In this document: piece after piece, positions 8,442-18,029 of the stretch | Numbering within the stretch: the stretch's first letter is position 1 | How the letters are laid out: each line of letters opens with the position of its first letter | NCBI RefSeq assembly: GCF_004102045.2 | Contig: NZ_CP029684.2 | Span: 682,001-746,000, forward strand | Origin: Oenococcus sicerae | GTDB taxonomy: Bacteria; Bacillota; Bacilli; Lactobacillales; Lactobacillaceae | Direction of reading: 5' to 3' | DNA length: 64,000 nt | Notes under the pieces: model-generated | Database searches by the model: none | Told to the model about the DNA's origin: nothing | Seen by the model: the letters and a program-made list of their open reading frames with translations, nothing else | Position numbers and translations under genes: made by a program

Positions 8442-10493
8442 CTATTCTTTGTGTCCTATCACTTGAAAAATGGCATCTTGCAACATGGTCTCAACTTTTT
8501 TAACATCATCAGACACTATTTGTGCAGCAGCATTCGCTAAGGAACCACCACCACCAATCTTTTCCATAATCAATTGTACGTTGATTGAGTTATCTGAGCG
8601 TGCAGAGATACCAACTTTTTCATCAGGACGTCGTGTAATGACGAAGCTAGCCGCCACACCTTGAATTTTCAATAATTCATCGGCCGCTTGAGCAGCTAAA
8701 ACCGGATTATAAAAAACATCGTTTTCCCCGACCACTGTTGCAATATTGTGGTCTAGAACCATCAGTTCAAACAAGTGAGATTTAACCAACAGGTCTTCCT
8801 TTGATTCCTTACCAAAGCTGCTCAGCAATTGTGCATCAGCTCCGGCGGCTCGCAAAAAACTAGCTGCATCAAAGGTCCTTGATCCGCTATGTGCTGTAAA
8901 ACCTTTTGTATCTAATTGAATACCGCCTAGTAAAGCTGTTGCCTCCACTTTAGTTAATGGCGATTTACGGCGATCCTCATAGCCGAGCAATTCCGTCACT
9001 AGCTCGGAAGTCGAAGATGCATATTGTTCAACATAAAAGAGAATTGGTTTTTCTTTAAAACCTTCATCAGCGATACGATGATGATCAATCACGACCAAAG
9101 ACGATTTTAATTTATCCAGCAACTGGCCAGCGGCTGAAATACTTGGGCGGGAATGATCAACTAGGACTAGTAGGCTTTGTTCGCTTGCAAGGGTTAAGGC
9201 CTTCTTCTCTGAAATAAAAGGAACTTCAACTAATTTTAATGTCTGGCCATCAGCTAATTGCTGCTTAAGTTTGTTATTGCTTGTGGCAACTTCTTCTTTA
9301 ATTTTCTCCACAACCAGCTGGACATCACGTTGTAAATTCTGTTCGTCAATCACGATATATGCAGTCAAATCGTGCAAACGGCTCATCCGCCAAACGCCCA
9401 AAGCGGCACCTAGCGCATCCATATCTGGATTTTGGTGACCAGAAATAAAGACAGAATCAGCATTAGCGAATAAATCAGATAGTGCTTGATCAATCATCCG
9501 TGCACGAACTCGCGTCCGCTTAGCCATCGGATTAGAGGTACCGCCAAAATAAAGTGCCGGATTATCATCATTTCGAATAACAACTTGATCACCGCCACGA
9601 CCTAGTGCCAAATCCAAATTGCGGTGGGCTAATTCAGCTAGATCATTCAAATCTGAAACACCAAAAGCAATTCCGACTGACAATGAAAGCGGCATATTTT
9701 GTTTCAAAGATTCTTCACGGACTTCATCTAAAATTGAAAAACGATCGTCCTCTAATGACTTAAGGTCTGGCAAGCGACCAAAAAAAAGATAACGATCAGC
9801 CGACATCCTTTTTAAAAACAAGTGATATTTCTTAGACCAGCCGTCCAGTCTTCCAGAAATAAAAGCAATCAAACGGCTTGACTCAGAATCAGTAGCATCT
9901 TGGATAACTTCTTCGTAATTATCAACACTGATCAAGCCGTAAAATAGACGATCTCGCTCATAAAACAGCTGATATTTAGAAACATCTGTTAGATCCAGCA
10001 AATAAATCGTCTGGCCATCGTGCTGTACTTGTAGTGAAAATTTGCCATCACGCCAATCAATCTCCGTTGAACCACTGTCTTTATTAGCCTGCACCAATTC
10101 ATACAAAACTGAATCAGCCTGTTTTAAATTCTTGCCAATAATTGAATGGTCGCCAATCACATTCATTAAGTTCTCATTGACCCATTCAATATCACTATCA
10201 GAATTCAACAGCATAACTCCGATCGGCATTTGATCCAGTGCGCTAGTCTGCGAAATCGAAACACGGCCATTTAAGTTAGTCATATAAGTTTGAAAGTCAA
10301 TACCAAGTGAATTTACCAGGCTATAAATTAGTAATGACGCTAAGGCAACAATGACTAGCCAAGCAATGGCGATGATCAATCCGAAGTGCAAAGCGAAAAT
10401 AAAACCAGAAATAGCCAGCAAAGCAAAAACCACGATCAAATAAATGACGCGGTAATTTTTGATAAATGCTGGTAGTCGACTATATTTCTTCAT
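8442..10493 (-). CDS. gdpP: Cyclic-di-AMP phosphodiesterase GdpP (DHH family)
   Basis: Two N-terminal membrane helices, a PAS-like region, a degenerate GGDEF domain and a C-terminal DHH/DHHA1 phosphodiesterase. Visible motifs are SGHQNPDMDALGAALG, VDHSRPS, VIDHHR and the glycine-rich GGGGS near the C-terminus. It hydrolyses c-di-AMP and so affects potassium and cell-wall balance. The frame extends to a TTG at 10544, but that codon sits in the T run of the terminator after rpsR, so I prefer the ATG at 10493 (683 residues, MKKYSRLP start). Neither start has a clear Shine-Dalgarno site. Confidence 0.9.
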   Translation of the reverse strand: MKKYSRLPAFIKNYRVIYLIVVFALLAISGFIFALHFGLIIAIAWLVIVALASLLIYSLVNSLGIDFQTYMTNLNGRVSISQTSALDQMPIGVMLLNSDSDIEWVNENLMNVIGDHSIIGKNLKQADSVLYELVQANKDSGSTEIDWRDGKFSLQVQHDGQTIYLLDLTDVSKYQLFYERDRLFYGLISVDNYEEVIQDATDSESSRLIAFISGRLDGWSKKYHLFLKRMSADRYLFFGRLPDLKSLEDDRFSILDEVREESLKQNMPLSLSVGIAFGVSDLNDLAELAHRNLDLALGRGGDQVVIRNDDNPALYFGGTSNPMAKRTRVRARMIDQALSDLFANADSVFISGHQNPDMDALGAALGVWRMSRLHDLTAYIVIDEQNLQRDVQLVVEKIKEEVATSNNKLKQQLADGQTLKLVEVPFISEKKALTLASEQSLLVLVDHSRPSISAAGQLLDKLKSSLVVIDHHRIADEGFKEKPILFYVEQYASSTSELVTELLGYEDRRKSPLTKVEATALLGGIQLDTKGFTAHSGSRTFDAASFLRAAGADAQLLSSFGKESKEDLLVKSHLFELMVLDHNIATVVGENDVFYNPVLAAQAADELLKIQGVAASFVITRRPDEKVGISARSDNSINVQLIMEKIGGGGSLANAAAQIVSDDVKKVETMLQDAIFQVIGHKE

Positions 10494-10542
10494 CAAGGAT
10501 TTAATTTTATCACGATGAGCAGGCTCTATCGCTTTTAGAGAC

Positions 10543-10569
10543 AAAAAAACACTCTTTTCAAAGAGTGTT
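10543..10569 (-). terminator. Terminator of the rpsF-ssb-rpsR operon
   Basis: Perfect ten-base arms AACACTCTTT and AAAGAGTGTT with a two-base loop, followed on the minus strand by seven T. It sits 12 bases beyond the rpsR stop and reaches into the extended reading frame of gdpP. Confidence 0.85.
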
Positions 10570-10581
10570 AAACATCAAAAA

Positions 10582-10902
10582 TTAATTATTGACAACGAAT
10601 GGCAATAAAGCCATAATCCGAGCACGCTTAATTGCAATTGCAATTTTACGCTGATTTTTTGAGCTAGTTCCAGTAATGCGACGAGGCAAAATTTTACCAT
10701 TATCAGCAATAAAGCGTTGCAATAAATCAGCATCTTTGTAGTCAACATAGTCAATATGATTAACAGCTAAGTAATCAACACGACGACGACCGCCTTGACG
10801 ACGGCCGCCACGACGATCACCATCTCCACGAGGAGTACGGCTAGGACGATTATTGCGTTCGCCATTAAAGGTAGACCTTTGACTTGAATGTTCTTCAGGC
10901 AT
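10582..10902 (-). CDS. rpsR: 30S ribosomal protein S18
   Basis: Protein of 106 residues. The C-terminal 65 residues are canonical bS18 ([21 protein letters not shown], then the [20 protein letters not shown] helix). About 40 N-terminal residues form an Arg/Gly/Asn-rich low-complexity extension, so the protein is roughly 27 residues longer than the 79-residue Bacillus protein. It ends the rpsF-ssb-rpsR operon. Confidence 0.95.
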   Translation of the reverse strand: MPEEHSSQRSTFNGERNNRPSRTPRGDGDRRGGRRQGGRRRVDYLAVNHIDYVDYKDADLLQRFIADNGKILPRRITGTSSKNQRKIAIAIKRARIMALLPFVVNN

Positions 10903-10926
10903 AATTAGTAATCCTTTCTTAAAATT

Positions 10927-11496
10927 TTAGAATGGGAGATCATCATCTGAGATATCAAGCGAATCATTTCCTGCGTCCGTATTAAAAGGACTACTAGAGT
11001 TATTGGCTTGATTATGATTAGTTGAAGCAGATTGCGAGTTATTGCTAAATTGCGAATCAAAAGGATTCGGCTGCTGCTGCGTTGGAATATTGAAATTACT
11101 TTGACTTCGCGGTGCAGCAGAAGAAGCATTACCATTGGCTGGCGTACCATTTTGAGCGCGCCGAGCTTCGGACTGCGCACGCGTTTCCAGTAACTGAAAA
11201 TTATCAACCACGATTTCGGTCACATAAACTTTTTGGCCTTGATTATTATCATAGGTCCGCGTTTGTAAACGACCTTCGACAGCAACCATAGCACCTTTAC
11301 CAGTAAAATTGGCAAAATTTTCAGCAGGTTTTCGCCAAATCACACAACTGATAAAATCAGCTTCACGATCACCAGCACGATTCGTAAAATTCCGCTCAAC
11401 TGCAATTGTAAAGGAACCTACCGCATCACCATTTCCTGTATAACGCAACTCAACGTCACGGGTGATTCTACCAACTAATACAACTCGATTGATCAT
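10927..11496 (-). CDS. ssb: Single-stranded DNA-binding protein
   Basis: Protein of 189 residues: OB fold in residues 1-105 ([18 protein letters not shown] start, [16 protein letters not shown]), a Gln/Asn/Ser-rich disordered linker, and the acidic tip DDDLPF that recruits replication and repair proteins. The gene lies between rpsF and rpsR, the standard operon order. Confidence 0.96.
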   Translation of the reverse strand: MINRVVLVGRITRDVELRYTGNGDAVGSFTIAVERNFTNRAGDREADFISCVIWRKPAENFANFTGKGAMVAVEGRLQTRTYDNNQGQKVYVTEIVVDNFQLLETRAQSEARRAQNGTPANGNASSAAPRSQSNFNIPTQQQPNPFDSQFSNNSQSASTNHNQANNSSSPFNTDAGNDSLDISDDDLPF

Positions 11497-11504
11497 AAAA
11501 CTCC

Positions 11505-11960
11505 TTATTTTTCAGGTGCAGTCGCAGCGGGTGCAGTTGTCGTCGTTCTAGCTTGGCGAGCAGCTACGGCTTGATTCTGTGCAGCATTACGTTCTGCTTC
11601 ACGTTGTGCACGACGCTCGATCGCTCTTTGCGCTGCAGCAGCTTGCTTAGCATGAGCGTCTGCAAGTTTTTCAGGATCAACAGCAACGATCATGTGACGT
11701 AAGATATCTTCAGAAATCTTAGCCAAACGATCGAACTCGTCGACAGCTTTAGTACCTTCGGCAGCAAAAGTAACAACGTGATATGTTCCTTCTCTGTAAC
11801 CGTCGATCTCATAAGCGAACTTACGTGTATTCCAGTCTTCAGATTTAGAGATCTGGGCACCGTTGTCAGTCAAAATAGTATCAAAACGGGCCAGCAAAGC
11901 TGCTTTAACGTCTTTATCTAAGTTGGGCCGAACAATATAAGTCAATTCATAATTAGCCAT
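11505..11960 (-). CDS. rpsF: 30S ribosomal protein S6
   Basis: Residues 1-98 match bS6 ([15 protein letters not shown] start, [25 protein letters not shown]). The remaining 50 residues are an Ala/Arg/Gln/Glu-rich tail ending in a Thr/Ala stretch; typical Firmicute S6 is about 95 residues long. The AGGAGG ribosome binding site is strong. The gene heads the rpsF-ssb-rpsR operon. Confidence 0.95.
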   Translation of the reverse strand: MANYELTYIVRPNLDKDVKAALLARFDTILTDNGAQISKSEDWNTRKFAYEIDGYREGTYHVVTFAAEGTKAVDEFDRLAKISEDILRHMIVAVDPEKLADAHAKQAAAAQRAIERRAQREAERNAAQNQAVAARQARTTTTAPAATAPEK

Positions 11961-11961
11961 A

Positions 11962-12022
11962 ATTTACCTCCTTTTGGTCTCTGACCGCCTGAGCGGTAAG
12001 GAAGTGAGTATTTCATCACGGA
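11962..12022 (-). promoter_or_regulatory. rpsF leader, candidate S6:S18-binding hairpin
   Basis: The 5' leader between the mapped promoter and the rpsF ribosome binding site contains ACCGC and GCGGT arms around a short loop, with a CCG in the hairpin. Known rpsF leaders in bacteria carry a hairpin with a conserved CCG that binds the S6:S18 pair and gives autogenous control. Position and the CCG fit; the full consensus could not be tested. Confidence 0.45.
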
Positions 12023-12027
12023 TAACC

Positions 12028-12056
12028 ATGATACAGGGAAATAGCCTCAAAATCAA
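12028..12056 (-). promoter_or_regulatory. Promoter of the rpsF operon
   Basis: On the minus strand TTGATT (12056-12051), 17-base spacer, TATCAT (12033-12028). It lies about 70 bases ahead of the rpsF start. Confidence 0.65.
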
Positions 12057-12087
12057 GCTTAGAAAGGGCGTTTATTCAAGACTGATT

Positions 12088-12417
12088 TTAAATATTAATG
12101 ATCTGGTCAAAATAACTATCAAACTGATTTGAATGCGTCACCATGACCACGATACTACCATGCTCGGCGAAAGATTTTAAAATATTCATAACCTGATAAC
12201 CATTTTGCAGATCTAATGAACCGGTGGGCTCATCGGCTAAAATAATTTCCGCCTTTTTGAGCAATAGCCTTATCAAGGCAACACGCTGCTGTTCTCCCCC
12301 GCTTAATTTATAAGCGGGCATTTGATAATAGCTTTCCTTATTATTCGCATAAACAAAACAAATCAAAAAAGAAAGCATCGAGATCAATACAAATACCAAT
12401 TTCTGTACTTTCTTCAT
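12088..12417 (-). pseudogene. Deletion-fusion remnant of a bacteriocin-type ABC transporter
   Basis: An open frame of 109 residues that is a chimera. The first 25 residues are the hydrophobic start of a membrane protein (MKKVQKLVFVLISMLS...YANNKE). From residue 35 it becomes the C-terminal half of an ABC ATPase: signature LSGGEQQRVA, Walker B ILADEPTGSLD, H-loop VTHS. Walker A and the first half of the ATPase are missing. In lactococcin-972-type export operons an integral membrane protein gene precedes such an ATPase, so one deletion joining the two genes would explain it. It has a ribosome binding site (AGTAGG) but cannot bind ATP normally. Confidence 0.65.
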
Positions 12418-12572
12418 AAAAACCTACTTTCTATTATCTTAAGCCGCAAATAAGAACTATTGATCAGTGTAAGAAAAACCTAGGATGATGACAGTCATTC
12501 TCTAAAATGATTGTAATAAAGCATTATTGCGAAAATAGCTGGACTTTATCACAGTAGCAGATAAGTAGAGAT

Positions 12573-12596
12573 AAAAAAAACGGCTCATCGCCGTTT
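12573..12596 (-). terminator. Terminator after the multicopper oxidase gene
   Basis: AAACGGC and GCCGTTT arms with a five-base loop, followed on the minus strand by a run of eight T, 10 bases after the stop codon. Confidence 0.85.
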
Positions 12597-12606
12597 AAAA
12601 TTTCTT

Positions 12607-14085
12607 TTACATTTTCATGTTGGCAGCCATCGAATCAACACCGTTCTTAGCGCAAAGATCTTTAAGGTTCCAATGTTTAGGATGTTTGGGATCAAACACT
12701 TCAATTTGCGCCATCATACCCGTATCCTCGTGTTCAAGAATATGGCAGTGATACATGAAAATGCCGGCTACATTGAACTCCACCAACAAACGCACATGTT
12801 CACCAGGATTAACAGCTATCGTGTCCTTGTAGCCTAATTCATTCGGATAAGGCTCTTTGCCATTACGAGACAAGACCAAAAATTCCATGCCATGCATATG
12901 AAAAGGATGAATCATGCCCATCCCCGGCATATCATCGTTTGTGTTCGAAACATCCCAAATTTCGTTTTTACCAATCTCTTGTCTGTCGTCAATACGAGTC
13001 ATATCATAAAGTTTGCCATTGATTTTAACCGCATCATCCATTCCCGACATGATGACTTGATGGTCAACACCTCCTGTAAAACCACGATCAATTTCTTTCA
13101 GCTTACTTGGTAGTTCAACACGATTATCCTCTGTAAACTCACCCACAGTCAGAGTCAAAATGACTGTATCATCAGCCTTCAAAAGCAGTTGATCACCTTT
13201 TTTATAAGCAGATAGATCAAGCAATAATTCAGCTCTTTCAGCAGTCGTTAACATGATCTTTGTCAAAGGGACAGCGTGTGGCAAAAAACCGCCATCGGAT
13301 GCAATTTGGGTCATGACGATATTTTTATCAGTATTTAAACGTAATTCACGACGATTAGCACCATTTAAAACGCGCAATCTCAGCCAAGGACGCGTCACGG
13401 TAAATTCAGCATTAGCAGTGCCATTCACTAAGGCCGTATCCCCTAAGGTACCATCCATATCATAATCAGCCTGATAGTCCCACTGGTTATCATGGAAAGT
13501 TCGATCTTGAAAAATCACAGGGATATCGTCAATACCCCAATCATGAGGTAGTTGCGGTAGATTATCCAATGGATTAACAACCGTAACTGGTGCTGCCAGA
13601 CCCCTCCAGACTTGTTCGGCTGTATGCGGACATGGATGTGGATGGAGCCAAGCGGTCATTGTCGGCTGGTGAACATCGAACTCAATTTCTTTGGATTCGC
13701 CCGGCTGTACGGGTGCGTGCGGACCACCATCTTCAATTGGACCAGGGATATTTAGACCATGCCAATGCCAGGTTGTCACTTCTGGCAACTCATTAACTAA
13801 AGTTAAATGATAATGTTTGCCAGATTCATATTGAATCAAAGGGCCTAATAGCGAGCCGTTATAACCCCAAGTACGAGTCGCTTTGCCATCCAAAATTCTA
13901 GTCTCGCCGACTTGGGCGTGAATCGTGTAATAAATCGTGCCGCCTTCGACCTTGTCAGCCTTAAGAATGGCTGGAATTTTGAGCGCGCGTCTTTTCGTAT
14001 CAGGACGAATCAGTGCTTTGAAAGCAGCATCGTGATAATCAAAAGCACTTTCGTCGAATAAATAATCGTTGATAATCTTTGTCAT
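12607..14085 (-). CDS. Multicopper oxidase (laccase-like)
   Basis: Protein of 492 residues with three cupredoxin domains and all four copper-ligand clusters: HWHG near residue 107, HPHPCPH near 148, HPFHMHG near 405, and HCHILEHEDTGMM near 455 with Cys, His and axial Met of the type 1 site. There is no signal peptide, so it is probably cytoplasmic. Related enzymes of lactic acid bacteria oxidise phenols or amines; the substrate here is unknown. It is transcribed alone and divergently from nadE, with a perfect inverted repeat between them. Confidence 0.92.
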   Translation of the reverse strand: MTKIINDYLFDESAFDYHDAAFKALIRPDTKRRALKIPAILKADKVEGGTIYYTIHAQVGETRILDGKATRTWGYNGSLLGPLIQYESGKHYHLTLVNELPEVTTWHWHGLNIPGPIEDGGPHAPVQPGESKEIEFDVHQPTMTAWLHPHPCPHTAEQVWRGLAAPVTVVNPLDNLPQLPHDWGIDDIPVIFQDRTFHDNQWDYQADYDMDGTLGDTALVNGTANAEFTVTRPWLRLRVLNGANRRELRLNTDKNIVMTQIASDGGFLPHAVPLTKIMLTTAERAELLLDLSAYKKGDQLLLKADDTVILTLTVGEFTEDNRVELPSKLKEIDRGFTGGVDHQVIMSGMDDAVKINGKLYDMTRIDDRQEIGKNEIWDVSNTNDDMPGMGMIHPFHMHGMEFLVLSRNGKEPYPNELGYKDTIAVNPGEHVRLLVEFNVAGIFMYHCHILEHEDTGMMAQIEVFDPKHPKHWNLKDLCAKNGVDSMAANMKM

Positions 14086-14121
14086 TTAGACCTCCATATA
14101 ATCAAAGCAATTACTTGTTTT

Positions 14122-14159
14122 ATCAACATCATAATTTTTAAAAATCCAAAAATGTTGAT
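14122..14159. repeat. 8-bp inverted repeat in the multicopper oxidase upstream region
   Basis: ATCAACAT at 14122-14129 and ATGTTGAT at 14152-14159 flank an AT-rich 22-base spacer, 37 bases ahead of the multicopper oxidase start. It could be a split operator or a leader hairpin. Confidence 0.35.
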
Positions 14160-14190
14160 TTCTAATTAATCATAGCTTATCTATTTTAAG

Positions 14191-14230
14191 AAGTTTACCC
14201 TTATCAAAATATTGCGATAAGGGTAAACTT
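14191..14230. repeat. Perfect 15-bp inverted repeat between multicopper oxidase and nadE genes
   Basis: AAGTTTACCCTTATC and its exact reverse complement GATAAGGGTAAACTT are separated by ten bases. The element lies just upstream of a TATAAT (14233-14238) and the nadE ribosome binding site, so it may be an operator or, if transcribed, a leader hairpin. No T run follows, so it is not a simple terminator. Confidence 0.75.
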
Positions 14231-14256
14231 AATATAATTATTGGAGGAAAAAACAC

Positions 14257-15084
14257 ATGCGTCTGTTACAGGCTCAAATAATTGCTGATCTGCATGTTCA
14301 GCCAGTTATTAATGCACAAGATGAAATTAATCGGTCCGTGGCTTTTTTAAAAAACTATCTGCTGGCAAACCCGGAATATAAAAGTTATGCCTTGGCTATT
14401 TCCGGCGGCCAGGACTCGACACTTGCTGGTAAACTCGCGCAAATCGCAATTGACCAGCTGCGCAAAGAAACTGGTGATAGCAGCTATCGGTTGGTCGCGA
14501 TCCGTCAACCTTATGGCATCCAAGCTGATGAAGATGATGCACAGTTAGCCTTGAAATTTATTGATCCAGATCAGACAATCACAACCGACATTAAAGCAGC
14601 AACCGATGCTTTAACAAAAACATTGCGAGAAAGCGGCTTAGTCGTTGATGATATGAGCCGCGGCTCAATCAAACCAAAAATGCGTATGATCGCACAATAC
14701 GCGGTTGCACGCGAACATCAAGGAGTTGTCGTTGGTACTGACCATGCCGCTGAAGCCTTTGCCGGGTTTTTTACTAAATATGGCGATGGCGGCACAGATA
14801 TCGATCCGCTCTGGCGATTAAATAAGCGTCAAGGTAAACAAATGCTGGAAGTTTTAAAAGCACCTAAAGCGCTCTATGAAAAAATTCCTTCAGCTGACCT
14901 TGAAGATGATCGACCGCAATTGCCAGATGAAGTTGCACTAGGCGTTAAATACACAGATATTGATGATTACTTAGAGGGCCGTGACGTATCCGATGCGGCA
15001 GCCAAACAGATCGAAAAACTCTACCTGTCTACCAAACAAAAACGCCACTTACCGGTTACAATTTACGATACTTGGTGGTACTAA
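14257..15084 (+). CDS. nadE: NH3-dependent NAD+ synthetase
   Basis: Protein of 275 residues of the single-domain, ammonia-using NAD synthetase family. The ATP pyrophosphatase P-loop SGGQDSTLAGKLAQ is near residue 49, with GTDHAAEAFAGFFTKYGDGG and a C-terminal KRHLP. It amidates deamido-NAD with ammonia in the last step of NAD synthesis. No glutaminase domain is present. A strong GGAGG site precedes the ATG and a terminator follows; the gene stands alone. Confidence 0.96.
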   Translation: MRLLQAQIIADLHVQPVINAQDEINRSVAFLKNYLLANPEYKSYALAISGGQDSTLAGKLAQIAIDQLRKETGDSSYRLVAIRQPYGIQADEDDAQLALKFIDPDQTITTDIKAATDALTKTLRESGLVVDDMSRGSIKPKMRMIAQYAVAREHQGVVVGTDHAAEAFAGFFTKYGDGGTDIDPLWRLNKRQGKQMLEVLKAPKALYEKIPSADLEDDRPQLPDEVALGVKYTDIDDYLEGRDVSDAAAKQIEKLYLSTKQKRHLPVTIYDTWWY

Positions 15085-15116
15085 AAACCTTTAGTCTCAG
15101 CGATTAAAGGTTTTTT
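15083..15116 (+). terminator. Terminator after nadE
   Basis: AAAAACCTTTA and TAAAGGTTTTT arms around an 11-base loop and a T run, starting at the nadE stop codon. The stem is symmetrical and could also serve the convergent small gene. Confidence 0.8.
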
Positions 15117-15127
15117 GTTTGCCCATA

Positions 15128-15286
15128 TTATTTTTTGTTCGGCTTGAAAAAAGATAATAGTGCTTCAGCAAACATACCGATCGCCATCATCTGCATGGCC
15201 AGCATGTTGCGCATGGAAAATACCGCCCAGACAAGTACTGCATAGAAAATAACAAAAAAAGCTGATAACCATTTTGAAAATATCAT
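15128..15286 (-). CDS. Small membrane protein of 52 residues
   Basis: A short leftward frame (MIFSKWLSAFF start, SFFKPNKK end) with an ATG nine bases after AAAGGTAGG. It has a first hydrophobic helix (residues about 6-24) and a Met-rich second one (about 28-46: RNMLAMQMMAIGMFAEALL). I do not recognise it. The clear ribosome binding site, sensible membrane plan and fit between two terminators argue for a real gene. Confidence 0.6.
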   Translation of the reverse strand: MIFSKWLSAFFVIFYAVLVWAVFSMRNMLAMQMMAIGMFAEALLSFFKPNKK

Positions 15287-15365
15287 AATTAACCTACCTT
15301 TGGATTTTTAAGAGGAACTTGGGAAAAACTTGTTTAATTAACCTCTTCTAGCTTAATACATAAAA

Positions 15366-15391
15366 TAAAACCCGGAAATTTTCCGGGTTTT
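15366..15391 (-). terminator. Terminator of the gyrase operon
   Basis: AAAACCCGGAAA and TTTCCGGGTTTT, a near-perfect hairpin with a T-rich end on the minus strand, 12 bases past the gyrA stop. Confidence 0.85.
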
Positions 15392-15402
15392 AAGAATTTA
15401 AA

Positions 15403-18021
15403 TTATACTTCTGAATCTGGTTCGTCTGGATCATTCAATTGATGATCAGCTAATTTTTTAATTTTATCAGCGATCTCATCATTGCTCTGTCCGTTAACCG
15501 CAATCGTTTCGTCAGCACCTTGAGCGCCATCTTCGTTATCAACTAACCCGTCATCATCAGGCTTTTCATCTTCTTTTTCAACTTTAGCCAAGGTTGCTAC
15601 TTTTGAGCCTTCTTCTGTGCGAATAACTCGAACGCCTAAGGTTGCTCGACCTGTAATTGAAACATCGTCAGCTTTGAAACGAATCATGATCCCAGAATCA
15701 GTCGTAATCATAATATCTTCATCACCAGACACAACGATCAAACCAGCTAGAGGGCCATTTTTAGATGAAATATTGGCTGTTTTATAGCCTTTTCCGCCAC
15801 GACCACGAATCGGATATTCTTCAACTGCGGTCTGCTTGCCATAGCCCTTTTCAGTAATGATCAAAACATTATTACCAGGCGTCAATAAGTCGGTACCAAC
15901 GACATAATCTTTATCACGTAAATTCATGCCACGAACACCAGATGCCGTCCTGCCCATTGCACGAACATCTTTTTCGGCAAATGAGACTGCATATCCAGAA
16001 TGTGACGCAATAACAATGTTCTGTTGACCGTTTGTCGCGAGAACACTAATCAATGAATCATCATCACGCAAATTAATGGCGCGTAAACCAGATTGACGAA
16101 TGTTTGTGAAATCCGAGACTGCAGTCCGCTTGACCGTACCAAATTTTGTCGTAAAGAATAAGAAATCCTTTGATGTTGCTGCATCGCCGCGAACATTGAT
16201 CACAGCTTGAACGCGCTCACCGGCATCTAATCCTAAGAGATTAATGACAGGAATGCCCTTAGCTTGACGACCATATTCAGGCACTTCGTAACCCTTCATT
16301 TTATAAACTTTCCCTTGATCAGAGAAAAAGAGCAGCGTATCGTGCGTACTTGTTGAAACAAGCTGTTCAACAAAATCGTCATCATGAGTGTTCATGCCTT
16401 GAACGCCACGGCCACCACGATTCTGAGTATGAAACTCACCAGTTGAAAGACGTTTGATATAGCCTTTATGAGTAAGAGATATCAAAACATCTTCCTCATC
16501 GATCAAGTCTTCGTCTTCGATAGATAGCACATCACCAACTTGCAATTCCGTACGACGCGCATCACCAAATTTATTGGCAATATCAAGTAATTCTTGATAA
16601 ATAATTTGGTCAATACGCTCGGGCTTAGCTAAAATATCCTTAAAGTCCTCAATTGATTTCAGTAATTCATTGTACTCAGCTTCAATTTTGTCACGTTCCA
16701 AACCGGTTAAACGAACCAGTCGCATGTCCAAAATGGCTTGCGCCTGTCTATCAGATAGTTGATAACGATTTATCAGTTCGCTTTTCGCGATTTCAGCTGT
16801 TTTGCTAGCACGGATCAATTCGATAATGGCATCAATATGGTCCAACGCAATCCTTAAACCTTCAAGAATATGCGCACGATCCTGTGCTTTTTTTAAATCA
16901 AATTCAGTCCGGCGACGGATAATTTCCCGCTGATGATCCAAATAAGCAACTAAAATCTGTTTTAAACTCATCGTTTCTGGTTTGCCATGATTAATTGCGA
17001 TCATATTAAAGGAAAAACTCGTCTGAAGCAGCGTTTGTTTGTATAAATTGTTCAAAACGACATTGGCATTAGCATCACGTCCAATATCAATTGCAACTCT
17101 AAGACCTTTTTGGTCCGATTCATCACGAATAGCCGTGATACCTTCCATTTTTTTCTCTAAAACTAATTCACGAACTCGTTCGATCAGCTTAGCTTTATTG
17201 ACCATGTAAGGAAGTTCAGAAATAGCAATACGCTCGTGGCCCGTGGAAGTTGTTTCGATGTCAACCTTTGATCGAATTGTCACTGACCCGCGGCCGGTTT
17301 CATAAGCACGTCGAATACCGGCTTTGCCCATAACGATCGCACCGGTTGGAAAATCAGGACCAGGCAAGACTTCCATCAAGTCAGCAACTGTTGCATCAGG
17401 ATTAGCCATCAAAACATGAATCGCGGCAATCACTTCGCGCAAATTGTGCGTTGGAATATTTGTTGCCATCCCGACAGCGATTCCTTGAGCACCATTGACC
17501 AAAAGATTAGGAAAACGAGCTGGCAGTACAACTGGTTCGCGATTGTCACCATCATAACTAGGTTGGAAATCAACCGTTCCTTTATTAATGTCACGCAACA
17601 TTTCCAACGCAATTTTTGATAAACGCGCTTCGGTATACCGCATTGCAGCTGCCGGGTCGCCATCAATCGAACCAAAGTTTCCATGACCATCAACAAGTGG
17701 GTAGCGGTAGCTGAATGGTTGTGCCATGCGTACCAAAGACTCATAGATCGCTGAATCGCCATGCGGATGGAACTTACCCATAACATCCCCAACGATTCGA
17801 GCAGCTTTCTTATGGGGCTTGTCAGGCGTCACGCCCAGCTCATTCATGCCATATAAAATCCGGCGATGAACTGGTTTTAACCCATCACGAACATCCGGCA
17901 GAGCACGAGCGACAATAACCGACATCGCATAAGACAGAAAACTTGTTCGCATCGTTCTGTTTAAATCTGTATTTTTGATCCTTGAATCAGGTGTGAAATT
18001 ATTGTTTTCTTCATCAGCCAT
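15403..18021 (-). CDS. gyrA: DNA gyrase subunit A
   Basis: Protein of 872 residues: N-terminal breakage-reunion domain with the catalytic Tyr in [11 protein letters not shown], a quinolone-determining region reading [10 protein letters not shown] (Ser present, the sensitive type), a coiled coil, and a C-terminal beta-pinwheel with the GyrA box QNRGGRG. The tail is acidic. It lies eight bases downstream of gyrB and is terminated by a strong hairpin. Confidence 0.98.
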   Translation of the reverse strand: MADEENNNFTPDSRIKNTDLNRTMRTSFLSYAMSVIVARALPDVRDGLKPVHRRILYGMNELGVTPDKPHKKAARIVGDVMGKFHPHGDSAIYESLVRMAQPFSYRYPLVDGHGNFGSIDGDPAAAMRYTEARLSKIALEMLRDINKGTVDFQPSYDGDNREPVVLPARFPNLLVNGAQGIAVGMATNIPTHNLREVIAAIHVLMANPDATVADLMEVLPGPDFPTGAIVMGKAGIRRAYETGRGSVTIRSKVDIETTSTGHERIAISELPYMVNKAKLIERVRELVLEKKMEGITAIRDESDQKGLRVAIDIGRDANANVVLNNLYKQTLLQTSFSFNMIAINHGKPETMSLKQILVAYLDHQREIIRRRTEFDLKKAQDRAHILEGLRIALDHIDAIIELIRASKTAEIAKSELINRYQLSDRQAQAILDMRLVRLTGLERDKIEAEYNELLKSIEDFKDILAKPERIDQIIYQELLDIANKFGDARRTELQVGDVLSIEDEDLIDEEDVLISLTHKGYIKRLSTGEFHTQNRGGRGVQGMNTHDDDFVEQLVSTSTHDTLLFFSDQGKVYKMKGYEVPEYGRQAKGIPVINLLGLDAGERVQAVINVRGDAATSKDFLFFTTKFGTVKRTAVSDFTNIRQSGLRAINLRDDDSLISVLATNGQQNIVIASHSGYAVSFAEKDVRAMGRTASGVRGMNLRDKDYVVGTDLLTPGNNVLIITEKGYGKQTAVEEYPIRGRGGKGYKTANISSKNGPLAGLIVVSGDEDIMITTDSGIMIRFKADDVSITGRATLGVRVIRTEEGSKVATLAKVEKEDEKPDDDGLVDNEDGAQGADETIAVNGQSNDEIADKIKKLADHQLNDPDEPDSEV

Positions 18022-18029
18022 AAATTACC

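Noticed and set aside
17740-17790. Quinolone resistance change in gyrA
   Set aside because: The region reads GDSAIYE with the sensitive-type Ser and Glu.
17430-17792. Long antisense frame inside gyrA
   Set aside because: It follows from codon structure of gyrA and has no ribosome binding site or family match.
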